DNA of 64,000 nt from contig JAWNZC010000337.1 of the NCBI GenBank assembly GCA_035771165.1, positions 434,001 through 498,000 on the forward strand, read 5' to 3'. The stretch's first letter is position 1, and each line of letters starts with the position of its first letter. Under the pieces are notes generated by a model. It did no database searches. It saw only the letters and a program-made list of their open reading frames with translations, and was not told the origin of the DNA. Origin of the DNA: Paragorgia papillata. Lineage: Eukaryota; Cnidaria; Anthozoa; Scleralcyonacea; Coralliidae. Positions 63,986 to 64,000 of the stretch are shown in pieces. The position numbers were made by a program, and so were the translations under genes.

Positions 63986-64000
63986 GTGAGTCGAGGGTCG

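Overview
The window looks like nuclear DNA of an invertebrate animal, most probably an anthozoan cnidarian (sea anemone or coral). Three things point there: two host genes with ordinary metazoan exon-intron structure; a decayed copy of an uncharacterised protein family that I know mainly from corals and anemones; and very dense small transposons, Penelope-like remnants and CR1/L2-type LINEs. The species cannot be fixed from sequence alone. Most of the 64 kb is intron or intergenic DNA built from nested, largely non-autonomous mobile elements.

Three protein-coding host genes are visible, all on the + strand. (1) A partial tartrate-resistant (type 5) purple acid phosphatase gene, TRAP-A, has four exons at 4191-17411; its first exon is not in the window. 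(2) A complete tandem paralogue, TRAP-B, has five exons at 21536-35282 and encodes 333 residues with a signal peptide and the full metal-ligand set. The copies share every intron position and phase that can be compared, so they are a tandem duplication later inflated by transposons. TRAP-B uses a GC-AG intron, and its last codons plus 3' UTR are tandemly duplicated. (3) The 5' half of BBS7, a BBSome subunit of primary cilia, has seven exons at 53332-63985 and runs off the right edge. A tRNA-Lys(CTT) gene lies about 400 bp upstream of it.

Layout: 1-4.2 kb, an all-frame-open minisatellite, foldback elements and a Penelope-like fragment; 4.2-17.4 kb, TRAP-A with Mutator-like and TTAA-flanked elements in its introns and a BEN-domain-carrying element between 471-bp direct repeats; 17.4-21.5 kb, intergenic DNA with a TIR element encoding a small Cys-rich protein; 21.5-35.3 kb, TRAP-B with a hammerhead-like motif, a chain of TTAA elements and a 2.2-kb palindrome in intron 1 and nested Mutator-like elements in intron 2; 35.7-41 kb, small TIR elements; 41.7-50.8 kb, a decayed anthozoan gene copy, two LINE relics and a hAT-like element; 50.9-53.3 kb, a large palindrome, the tRNA and the BBS7 promoter; 53.3-64 kb, BBS7 with minisatellites, MITEs and a RecQ-like helicase fragment in its introns.

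The host genes show no operon-like or functional link to each other. The rich part is the mobile DNA, where several nested insertions can be dated against each other from intact target-site duplications and empty sites within the window.
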